21,976 bases of DNA. It comes from a virus. The notes under the pieces were generated by a model. That model had not been told where the DNA came from and did no database searches. It worked only from the letters and a program-made list of their open reading frames with translations. The position numbers and the translations under genes are program-made. The stretch's first letter is position 1, and each line of letters begins with the position of its first letter. This document shows, one piece after another, positions 1 to 8,038 of the stretch. Where the stretch lies: positions 1 to 21,976 of the IMG/VR virus record IMGVR_UViG_3300031645_000024; one strand, 5' to 3'.

Positions 1-1245
1 ATTGGCAAATGTATCAGGTTGCTTATAGCCTGTAAATAATGATACATCTACTTTAGTATCAAATAACCTAATTTGTTCAGCCGCCCATTTCGAACCTTTT
101 TTTATTGTATGGAAATCATCTTCTTTATCTTTAACATAAAATACAGATTCTACTTCATCTACTCTAGTAGGAGTAGGCACACCTGTAATTGTTGTAGTTT
201 TCGTAGGATCTAAAAATAATAAAATACCTGCATCATTTGTAATTTCAAATGGGGTATTTAAGTATTGAGAGACCTCAGTTATAGTTTTTATTTTTGGTAG
301 TTGACTCTTCTCAGTATTTTTATAAAAAGCTTCTCCTGATAAATCAAACTGACCTTCTTCTATTTCATTAACATACATACCAAAGTATCTGTTCACTGAA
401 TAGTCATCAGCCGTTAGATCATCAAATAAGAATTCTAAATTTAAAAGATTTGCTAAGATTATTCCATTGTTTTGAAAGCCTTGTGTAAATAAGTACTCAT
501 CTTGCATAATAGTAGAATCTTTAACTACCATATCTTCATAAGCAAAAGCACCACTACTTGAAAATCCACCATGCTTATAAGATATACCATTCCATGCAAT
601 AGGTTCATCGCTTCGCCATGTCATATTAAGTGGTACTTCAGGAAAATCTTCTTGGTTTCTATAATTTCTAATATACGACCCTAGCGCAGTACCTTCAGTC
701 AAATCAAAAGTTTTAATTGCAGTACAATTTTCTAACACTTGTTTATTAAAATTGGCCGAGGTTTGCGCATTAATTTCACCTGCATATTCAGCTGTCGCAT
801 TTAAATTATTTACAGCAACTGGATCATCTAATCTAAAAATTACAAATGCCCTAGGAATCTGTTTATTTAACCATAGTGGTGCCAGTGTTCCTAAACTTTG
901 TGAGTATGATTCTGATGCAATAGATCTAGTACCTGCACAATAGAACATTTCATACTGATTACCATAATTAGATAATACAGCAGTATCTTGAAATTCTTGG
1001 AATATTTCATATGCAGCTTCTATTGGAAACTTACCATAATCAAAGAACTTAAATACATCTTGATCATATGTACTAGTTCCATCAACTTTGAATGCTTTAA
1101 ATTTCTGAGAAGACAATCTAGTATTGGCACTAAATGATTCTAAGTAGATATCAGTTCCATCAGATACTACTTTAACATTTGCTGTTAATTTAGGATTAGT
1201 TCTTACAACACTATACGACGCTTGGTCAAGAAGGTTTTCAGCCAT
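1..1245 (-). CDS. Large virion structural protein, N-terminal 415 residues (3' end beyond window)
   Basis: The minus strand is open without a stop from the ATG at 1245 to the left edge, exactly 415 codons, so this is the 5' part of a longer gene. The protein begins MAENLLDQASYSVVRTNPKL and continues with NVKVVSDGTDIYLESFSAN, then APLWLNKQIPRAFVIFRLDD around residues 125-145. It shows no signal peptide, transmembrane segment or catalytic motif. Its mixed polar and beta-rich composition and its place last in a run of large tail proteins suggest a virion component, perhaps a baseplate-peripheral or fibre-attachment protein. I could not assign it to a T4 gene. The leader is A-rich (AAAGATAAAT before ATG) with no Shine-Dalgarno sequence, and a promoter-like GAATATATAA lies 18 bases upstream. 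Coding is certain; the function is inferred from context only. Confidence 0.8.
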   Translation of the reverse strand, partial: MAENLLDQASYSVVRTNPKLTANVKVVSDGTDIYLESFSANTRLSSQKFKAFKVDGTSTYDQDVFKFFDYGKFPIEAAYEIFQEFQDTAVLSNYGNQYEMFYCAGTRSIASESYSQSLGTLAPLWLNKQIPRAFVIFRLDDPVAVNNLNATAEYAGEINAQTSANFNKQVLENCTAIKTFDLTEGTALGSYIRNYRNQEDFPEVPLNMTWRSDEPIAWNGISYKHGGFSSSGAFAYEDMVVKDSTIMQDEYLFTQGFQNNGIILANLLNLEFLFDDLTADDYSVNRYFGMYVNEIEEGQFDLSGEAFYKNTEKSQLPKIKTITEVSQYLNTPFEITNDAGILLFLDPTKTTTITGVPTPTRVDEVESVFYVKDKEDDFHTIKKGSKWAAEQIRLFDTKVDVSLFTGYKQPDTFAN

Positions 1246-1371
1246 ATTTATCTTTTACTTTTTTTATATATTCACTAAAAGATTAAGTTAAAATAAAGCC
1301 TAAGTATCGGAGTTAATAGATCAAACTTACTCGGTACCAAAAGATAAAGTTAATAATTAGTAACAATAAAA
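1246..1371 (-). other. Longest intergenic gap (126 bases) with a 10-base inverted repeat
   Basis: This gap separates the stop of the 1281-residue gene from the next start. It holds the promoter-like box at 1264-1273. It also holds a perfect 10-base inverted repeat: 1247-1256 (plus TTTATCTTTT) and 1339-1348 (plus AAAAGATAAA). The downstream arm of the repeat sits one base before the ATG. There is no GC-rich hairpin followed by a U tract, so I do not call a factor-independent terminator. No open reading frame of note is present. Confidence 0.4.
1264..1273 (-). promoter_or_regulatory. Candidate phage promoter upstream of the left-edge gene
   Basis: The minus strand reads GAATATATAA here, 18 bases before the ATG at 1245. 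It is identical to copies upstream of the S1, amidoligase and gp25 genes. It lies in the longest intergenic gap of the window (1246-1371). No -35-like element is obvious, as in T4-type late promoters, which consist of a TATA-rich -10 box only. The assignment is inferred from recurrence and position. Confidence 0.5.
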
Positions 1372-4300
1372 TTACGTTATGTTATTGTTAGTATTATTAC
1401 CCCCACCCCATGACGTTCCATTGTGTGCACCACTTGAAATCAGTGTTTGGTTTAGTGAAGGACTTAGCGCTTTTACTACTTTCTCTAAATCATTTAATCC
1501 CTTTGTCACTGTTGCTTTAGGAAATTGTTTAATGCTTAATCTATCAGATCTATAATTAGCAGAGATTTCAATGTCAAATTGTACAACATCACTATTATTT
1601 GGGTATATGTCAAATCCTATTTTCTTAGTGTAAGTAAGATTTACAGTATTTCCAGAAGAGTCTCCTGCAATATTTCCTAAACCACTACCTGAAGTAACCC
1701 CGAAGTAATCAGTCATTCTATATTGGAATACTAATGGAATACTAACAGCATTTTGTTGACCAAACGAGATAGTCTCATATGATTGTATAGCATCACCATC
1801 AACTTGGATATTTTGGTGGTTATCAGATGAAATGAACAAATAAGATCCACATGATTGTTTACCTAATGTATATTGATCAAAACCTTCAAATGAGGTTTTT
1901 GCATTCCTGCTATAATTAACATAATCTGCTAAAGTAGCATCCCATAAATTTGGTACATTAATTATTGATGGGCTAGCACTAAGTTGTTGACCACTATCAA
2001 AAACAGTTGGCATTGATAAACTTAATTCTCTTAAATCAGTAACATTTTCGTTTATGTATATTGCCTGTTGCTGACCATAAGTATCATCTCCCTTAAGTGG
2101 TGCAAATTTAGATTGTCTAAACATAACGGCGGCAGTACCATTACCAGCATCTGTCATATCAAGATCACCAGGAGCTGGTGCCACGGGTAATGTTACGGTA
2201 TCTCCCGTCAATGCAACATATGCATTTCTATACGCAGTATAGCTAAGCAAATATGGATGAGCAGTTGAAACTTGTATTACATTATCAGTAGTAGGATAAT
2301 TAGCAACAGTAGTTGGCAATAATCCAACAGTAAAAGCACCACCCCAGATAAACTGTGTAACTGGAGTTGCCACGGCAGAAGCAGAAGCAGCGTTATAAAG
2401 ATTTTCTGTAGTATCTAAATTAAATGTATAATCTTTTACTGGATTAATATAACTATAAAAATTAGCATCATCAGATACATCACTAAATCTACTATAAATA
2501 AATTGGTTTTTATTTTGTGCTGATTGAAATGGCGGTAGTGAAACCGTTTGCCCATATTTAGTAGCAGTCTTTACTGCTGGATTAGTTAATAGTATAGGTG
2601 ATAGATCATATTTTCTAATAGTGTTATAATCTACATCATCAGCTCTAAAAGTAGCTCTAGTATTTGTTTGGTTAGCTGCACTATTATCCAACCATGAATA
2701 AGTTGCTGGTAATATAGTAGCACCACTAATTACATCACTATTTGTGTATGTTGGGTTTTCTGATTGTTTAGCCATTCTAGTTCTACTACCAGTTATCCTA
2801 GCAATTAATTGCAATGCAGTTTGTGAGGCATTTGCAATATTAATAAAATATGTCTTTGAAATGACAGCTCCTCTCGGATCGTCTAGGTCTCTTACTTCTT
2901 GTGAATAAAATCCAGCAAAAACTTTAGTTACTGAATTCCTTCTTAAATTAAAAGTATTACCTGTATCATCTACTAATGTAGTATTTAATTCACCCTGTGC
3001 GCTACTTAATATCTCAGCAAATAAATCTAACTGATTTTGCATCTCATTCAATTTAGTAAATAAATCAATAGGTGTTTGATTTTCTGATAAAAACCCAGAT
3101 GCAATTACTGGAGATGAATGTGCAAAGTATGTTTCGTTTGCAGTAAAAGAACTACTCAAATGTGTGGCTAGCCCAATAGATTCTAAATTTTCATTTAATG
3201 CAACTAATGCTGAGTCTTCTTGGTTCTGTGTTAATATAGAATCAACTGCATTGTCAGAACTTAAATCAGCTGGAAACTCAACTCTTATTGTTGTGCTCCA
3301 ATCGCTCTCTAGCGGATTAGACGGCCATCCTGCTTCTGAAATAGACTTTACTTGTATTTCTAATTGCTCACCTTTTCTAATAGGAATGTCTAATTGGTTA
3401 ATATTTACTGAGTCGGCATTATCATCATCTATTGCAACCCATTCATATAAGCCTGTTATTGTATTTTTAATCCTAGGTCTTAATACACTATCTATAATAA
3501 CATAATTTGAGAATGCCCCTTGGCTTGTTCCACTACCATCAGTATATTTAAACTGATCTACAGGGTTAGCTGCCCCATCAGCAGAAAGATATCTATAACG
3601 ATATTTGAATTTTATTATATCTTGTGCTCCTGTTGCTGGGTTTGACTTTTCTTTAGGCATTGCCCAGAATCCTCTTACTCTATATTTAGGTGATATACTA
3701 CTTACAGAATTATCTTGTGCAGATGCATTGATCTCTGTGACTACTGATGAATAAAGTTTTGATTGTGCTGCTCTCTCATTAATAAGACCTTGTAAAGCAT
3801 TCTTATCAGCATCTCTTTCAACTTCAGTAGAATAATTAGTAGTTTGTATCTTTGCTCTACTTTGTGCAATCGAAGTGTCTACCTCAGTTAATGTAGATTG
3901 GACTGTATTCTTTTGATTATTTAAATCTTTAAGTTGTACTATAGCATCAGACTTACTAACTTGTCCATTTATTAATGTTACTGTAAAATCATCAGATGAT
4001 AACACAGGTGCATTAGGAGTTAATCCTTCTCTACTAGTAGGCATTTTATCTTGCGCAAATGATAGAAGATATCTACCAAAGTCAACTGCGTTTTGTTGAT
4101 AATAATCTGATAATGTTTGTTTATTACCACTAGCATCAATTGTGTTTAAATCATTAGTATAAAAACCACTACCTGGCGACCAATTGACTGCAGGAATTTT
4201 AGAATCTGGATCAATTGGTTTAATAAAGGTTACACATCTTTCATTAAAACCAATAGTAACATCAACTTCTAAAAGATTATTTAATGCAGATCCTATTTTT

Positions 4301-5217
4301 AATACATCGGCCCCAATACTAATAGTTCTTGAACCTTCCTGTAATCTCACTATTACTGAGTTAGTACTTGAATCAATTCGAGTTACTGTATATCTAGTAT
4401 CAATCGGTGTTGATATGACTTCTAAACTATCCCCAACTTTAAGCTGCACAGTATCAGGAAAGTCAGCTTCTGTATCTGAATAAAATACTTTATTAAGTTT
4501 ATATAATTTTTGAACAACCGTTTGGCTAATACCATTAACAGTCTCGGTAACACTTTCTTCACCAATTCTTATTACACTAAAGTTACCAGAGTATCTCTTA
4601 TCTCTAGGTGGTAAGTCAACAACTGCTTCATCTAAAACATATGCTATATTCTTTTCAACTATTTGTTGCAAAAATGTATCACGATCTAATTCTGCATTAC
4701 CATTATATTCACTATCGAAAAAATTAATTTTGCTTTGTGAATTGGTATCTAAAATATATCGTTGAACAATTGCTCGCTCGGTATCACTCGGTGCTTGCCC
4801 TGTAATGTCAAAAGAAATATATAGTAAAGGATTAATTAGCTCTTCGAAAAACCAATTAGGCTTAATATTAAATTCATTAACAGAGTTCATTGCGGTTAAA
4901 TCCAGCGCTTCTGTTGGCAGCTTAGCTAAAACTAATTTTCTAAACGTACCATCAGGTAATCTTATTGAGCTATTTGCATCATTAAAATTAGTAAGGGTAT
5001 TAATATTTGTATTTAATCTATCAACTGAATTTTTAAGATACCCAAAACTAGGAACAGTAACCCTAGCGTTTGTACCATCATTGTTTTGAATGTTAATAGT
5101 TACAGAGTCTCTGCTTGATGTAATCGCTTGGTTGACTTTCTCAAAGCTCTCCAATGAATTGTTAAAGAGTCTTAACAACTCTGGAAGCATTGTTTGTATT
5201 GAATTATTTTCAGCCAT
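1372..5217 (-). CDS. Very large tail/baseplate structural protein with coiled coil and FN3-like domain (1281 aa)
   Basis: This is a 1281-residue protein with no enzymatic motif. Residues 1-80 are helical with heptad-like spacing. Residues about 420-500 form a strongly predicted coiled coil rich in Gln, Asn, Lys and Asp (for example KDLNNQKNTVQSTLTEVD). Residues about 508-650 look like a fibronectin type III or related beta-sandwich, ending with EIQVKSISEAGW and DWSTTIRVEF. The remaining 630 residues are beta-rich, Asn/Thr/Ser-rich and low in cysteine, as in phage fibre or baseplate-arm proteins. It follows the 705-residue protein by 23 bases with no promoter-like box, so the two are probably cotranscribed. 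The start is the ATG preceded by TTGAAACTTATATA, without a Shine-Dalgarno sequence. A role as virion structural or host-contact protein is inferred from size, composition and position. The T4 counterpart is unknown. Confidence 0.8.
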   Translation of the reverse strand: MAENNSIQTMLPELLRLFNNSLESFEKVNQAITSSRDSVTINIQNNDGTNARVTVPSFGYLKNSVDRLNTNINTLTNFNDANSSIRLPDGTFRKLVLAKLPTEALDLTAMNSVNEFNIKPNWFFEELINPLLYISFDITGQAPSDTERAIVQRYILDTNSQSKINFFDSEYNGNAELDRDTFLQQIVEKNIAYVLDEAVVDLPPRDKRYSGNFSVIRIGEESVTETVNGISQTVVQKLYKLNKVFYSDTEADFPDTVQLKVGDSLEVISTPIDTRYTVTRIDSSTNSVIVRLQEGSRTISIGADVLKIGSALNNLLEVDVTIGFNERCVTFIKPIDPDSKIPAVNWSPGSGFYTNDLNTIDASGNKQTLSDYYQQNAVDFGRYLLSFAQDKMPTSREGLTPNAPVLSSDDFTVTLINGQVSKSDAIVQLKDLNNQKNTVQSTLTEVDTSIAQSRAKIQTTNYSTEVERDADKNALQGLINERAAQSKLYSSVVTEINASAQDNSVSSISPKYRVRGFWAMPKEKSNPATGAQDIIKFKYRYRYLSADGAANPVDQFKYTDGSGTSQGAFSNYVIIDSVLRPRIKNTITGLYEWVAIDDDNADSVNINQLDIPIRKGEQLEIQVKSISEAGWPSNPLESDWSTTIRVEFPADLSSDNAVDSILTQNQEDSALVALNENLESIGLATHLSSSFTANETYFAHSSPVIASGFLSENQTPIDLFTKLNEMQNQLDLFAEILSSAQGELNTTLVDDTGNTFNLRRNSVTKVFAGFYSQEVRDLDDPRGAVISKTYFINIANASQTALQLIARITGSRTRMAKQSENPTYTNSDVISGATILPATYSWLDNSAANQTNTRATFRADDVDYNTIRKYDLSPILLTNPAVKTATKYGQTVSLPPFQSAQNKNQFIYSRFSDVSDDANFYSYINPVKDYTFNLDTTENLYNAASASAVATPVTQFIWGGAFTVGLLPTTVANYPTTDNVIQVSTAHPYLLSYTAYRNAYVALTGDTVTLPVAPAPGDLDMTDAGNGTAAVMFRQSKFAPLKGDDTYGQQQAIYINENVTDLRELSLSMPTVFDSGQQLSASPSIINVPNLWDATLADYVNYSRNAKTSFEGFDQYTLGKQSCGSYLFISSDNHQNIQVDGDAIQSYETISFGQQNAVSIPLVFQYRMTDYFGVTSGSGLGNIAGDSSGNTVNLTYTKKIGFDIYPNNSDVVQFDIEISANYRSDRLSIKQFPKATVTKGLNDLEKVVKALSPSLNQTLISSGAHNGTSWGGGNNTNNNIT

Positions 5218-5240
5218 TATATAAGTTTCAATTTTATTAT

Positions 5241-7358
5241 TTATTTGACTACATCATATACGAAATTCAATATTCCTTGCTCTGTGCAAATCAAATCAAT
5301 GATTGGAATATTGCTTAAATCAGTATTCTGTATAGTTGCTATTAGTTTACCGTATGAACCACTATTTAATCTATTAGGAGCATCGGTATATATGTTTATA
5401 TTTCTTGATCCTATAAGAAGATCATTATTAAAAGTTAACCTCATAGTTTGACCAGTTCTCCACTGGGTGCTAGTATCATTAATATAAATATTAAGATTTC
5501 CGCCTGCCTCATTTATAGTATCTAACCTTAACATATTAGTATAAGCATTTAACTCTACAAATACTTGTGGCGCAACAACATTCAAGTTTAATGGGTTTGT
5601 TGTTGTTATTTGTATATCATTAACATTCAGTGGAACCATTAAGTTATATGCTTGCACATTACTTGATACTTGTATCTTATTTGGTGTATTCGTGTTAATT
5701 GTAATTCCAGTACCTTGCTGTACTACTGCTGTATTATATTGTAGTGTAGTTGTAACCTCACCATTTGCCAATGCCTGAATCTCATCTGAGTTTTTAGCAA
5801 TAAGATCCAATAATGTAGTACTACTTGCAAAAGCTAATGACGCATTATCAACTTTAGTATTTAGTGTTGTAATTTGTGATTGTAAAAATGCTGAAGTACT
5901 AACAGAATTTAAAGTATTTTCTACAGCTGCTAATCTAATTTCCATATCAGCTATCTCTAACTGTTGTCTTTGGAATATTTGAGCAGATGCTTGTAACTGA
6001 GCAGATGCATCAGAGAAAAGACTCATTGAAAAAGTATTATAATCATTTACAATTGTATCAATACCCGCAGTTCCAGGTGAAGCATCAAATCTTAGATTAA
6101 TTTTAAACCCATAACTATTACCATTTTGGCCAGTAGTTGTATTAGGTTTATATTTTGGGTATCTTTGGATATATCCACCATCTGTTGTTGGTGTTATATT
6201 ATCTAATAATAAAATACCATATAAGTTAGTAGTTGTTTTAGATGAATCGCTCATGTCGATCATATCATAATAAACTAACACTGCATTAAATTCAAATGAC
6301 TGTGCTAAATCGGTACCATTAAATTGTGGTATTGTACTTATAGTTGAGTCCTGTACAATCTGTTGATAATCATTAGGATTAAAATCTACACTAATTCCAT
6401 CTAATTCACTTCTTACATAAGCAGATTCAGTATAACCAGGAATTGGACTAGCACTATAATCAATAGCATATTTTTGTATATTAACATTAAGTACACTTGT
6501 AAATGTTGTAGGTTCTGTAAAGTATGCATTAGTAGTAGTAGACGGTGTTGGGAGATCCATCCAGTTAGCATTAGGATCTGTATAACCAGCAGGCCCAGCA
6601 CCTAATAATTTTATATCATAATCATAAAATGCATCTATATCTAATCCTTGTGGATGAATCGTTGCTGCATTTCTACCAAGTATAAATTCACTTGTTCCCT
6701 GTATTGTCAACCCTGGTTGATAATTCATATCGGAAATTGAACTAAATAAGATAGTGGGTGTTCTACCTACCTCTGTGGGTACGTTGATGTACAACTCAGT
6801 ATACGCTTCTCCTGCTTTATCTACATTATTTACAATGTCAATTTCACCTATATACTTTACTACTCTTCTATATTGTCGAGTACCTGTCGTTGCTTCGTCC
6901 TCTTCACAAAAACTAGGTGTTGTTGATGCCACTTGTTCCAGCACAGTAGCTTCTCGGAATCTCATAGCACCACATTCCTTCAACCATTTAAAAAATACTC
7001 GCTCAGTAACAGTTAAGTTAGTAGTGTTATCATATCCTGCGTCACTTATAATGAGCTCTTCTAAATTTAATGCATAATTCTGAAGGCTTTGTGTAAAGCT
7101 AACATTAGGGTCACCTGCCAGGCCACCATTTACTATAGCACCATCAATAGTATCAAACTGCATATAGTTTTGATATTGACTAAACGTTGTTGCATCTAAC
7201 CTATCAAAATCTGGCAAGTTAAGGAGCACAAACTTAGAAAAGACTAATTTAAGATCATCATTATTGAGAGTCCTAGATAAGTCTTTTGCAGAAGAAGAGA
7301 ACGTATAAAAAGTTCCTCCATCTGCCTGGGGTGTTTTAATTAAGGGCGTTGTTGCCAT
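5241..7358 (-). CDS. Virion structural protein with central coiled coil and C-terminal beta domain, fibre-like (705 aa)
   Basis: The N-terminal segment (residues 1-50) has the motif GGTFYTFSSSAKDLSRTLNN followed by FSKFVLLNLP. It resembles N-termini of structural proteins I associate with marine T4-like phages, from memory and unchecked. Residues 60-440 are mixed alpha/beta. Residues about 450-530 form an Ala/Gln-rich coiled coil (EIADMEIRLAAVENTLN), a usual trimerisation element. Residues 535-705 are a beta-rich, Asn/Thr-rich C-terminal domain that could be a distal tip. Together this looks like a trimeric fibre or baseplate-attached protein. The ATG follows AAAAGATAAAAATAACA with no Shine-Dalgarno sequence. 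It lies 22 bases after the 218-residue gene. No chaperone-like or lyase motif is visible. The exact role (fibre, whisker or baseplate protein) cannot be decided from sequence reading. Confidence 0.75.
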   Translation of the reverse strand: MATTPLIKTPQADGGTFYTFSSSAKDLSRTLNNDDLKLVFSKFVLLNLPDFDRLDATTFSQYQNYMQFDTIDGAIVNGGLAGDPNVSFTQSLQNYALNLEELIISDAGYDNTTNLTVTERVFFKWLKECGAMRFREATVLEQVASTTPSFCEEDEATTGTRQYRRVVKYIGEIDIVNNVDKAGEAYTELYINVPTEVGRTPTILFSSISDMNYQPGLTIQGTSEFILGRNAATIHPQGLDIDAFYDYDIKLLGAGPAGYTDPNANWMDLPTPSTTTNAYFTEPTTFTSVLNVNIQKYAIDYSASPIPGYTESAYVRSELDGISVDFNPNDYQQIVQDSTISTIPQFNGTDLAQSFEFNAVLVYYDMIDMSDSSKTTTNLYGILLLDNITPTTDGGYIQRYPKYKPNTTTGQNGNSYGFKINLRFDASPGTAGIDTIVNDYNTFSMSLFSDASAQLQASAQIFQRQQLEIADMEIRLAAVENTLNSVSTSAFLQSQITTLNTKVDNASLAFASSTTLLDLIAKNSDEIQALANGEVTTTLQYNTAVVQQGTGITINTNTPNKIQVSSNVQAYNLMVPLNVNDIQITTTNPLNLNVVAPQVFVELNAYTNMLRLDTINEAGGNLNIYINDTSTQWRTGQTMRLTFNNDLLIGSRNINIYTDAPNRLNSGSYGKLIATIQNTDLSNIPIIDLICTEQGILNFVYDVVK

Positions 7359-7380
7359 GTGTTATTTTTATCTTTTGTTA

Positions 7381-8037
7381 TTATACTATTGTATATCCAT
7401 CACCACCTACAACATACCATACAGCTGTACCTGCACCATTGTCGATAGCTAAAAGATGTACAGTTTCACCAACTGCATCCAATGTAATTGAAGTACCACT
7501 TGCAGATAAAACCAGATTACTAGCATTACCTATTATACTTACAACATTACTACCTGCATCGTATGCAAAGAAAATTTCCTGTCCTATACGTCCAGTATTT
7601 AATTGTAGTGTTAAAGTACCTGCTGCTCCAACCCCTGAATCGCTATTACCAACCCTATACATAGTATAAGATGGAATTGCTGTTGTTGTTCCAACTTGAA
7701 TAGTTGCTGGCATTGCTTGGCCAGTATCATTTAGTGTGGTTGGGCTTGTATCATTTCTGAATATGCCACTACCTGTCATATTTAAATTCCCAGTCATTTC
7801 AACATTTGTTAAAATATCAAAGGTACTTGCATTAATATCTAATAATATTGTACTTAACCCTACTCTTAGTGCTTCTGTTGAAACATTGTTAAGATTAGTG
7901 ATAGTACCTGCAGATGGCGCAAAGTATACTTCCATCGCATTAATTTCACTAGTAAGAACATTAAAGTTATCATTAATTACTAGTCTTGATCCGGATAAGG
8001 AATCTGTTCCTAATATTTCTGTTACTGATATCGCCAT
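7381..8037 (-). CDS. Small beta-rich fibre/baseplate-like structural protein (218 aa)
   Basis: A 218-residue protein. Residues 1-35 (ISVTEILGTDSLSGSRLVIN, then a DNFNVLTSEIN helix) form a short N-terminal region that may anchor it. Residues 75-110 carry GNLNMTGSGIFRN, a phrase common in phage fibre shafts. Residues 138-215 form a compact beta domain with the phrases GRIGQEIFFAYD and ETVHLLAIDNG, ending at TAVWYVVGGDGYTIV. This layout (short anchor, shaft, C-terminal beta head) fits a small trimeric fibre or decoration protein. The gene follows the 1105-residue gene by one base, so translation may be coupled. A promoter-like AAATATAAAA also lies 13 bases upstream, inside that gene's 3' end. 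No enzyme motif is seen; the role is inferred. Confidence 0.7.
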   Translation of the reverse strand: MAISVTEILGTDSLSGSRLVINDNFNVLTSEINAMEVYFAPSAGTITNLNNVSTEALRVGLSTILLDINASTFDILTNVEMTGNLNMTGSGIFRNDTSPTTLNDTGQAMPATIQVGTTTAIPSYTMYRVGNSDSGVGAAGTLTLQLNTGRIGQEIFFAYDAGSNVVSIIGNASNLVLSASGTSITLDAVGETVHLLAIDNGAGTAVWYVVGGDGYTIV

Positions 8038-8038
8038 T

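Noticed and set aside
752-943. A plus-strand reading frame of 63 codons
   Set aside because: It lies opposite the well-formed 415-codon minus-strand gene at 1-1245 and has no family features. Other plus-strand frames (for example at 3164, 6754, 12637, 15910, 18610) are likewise antisense shadows of real genes.
6413-6601. A minus-strand 62-codon frame rich in Leu and Met
   Set aside because: It lies in another frame inside the 705-residue gene; the apparent hydrophobicity comes from AT-rich out-of-frame codons. The same applies to 10996-11196 inside the 1105-residue gene.
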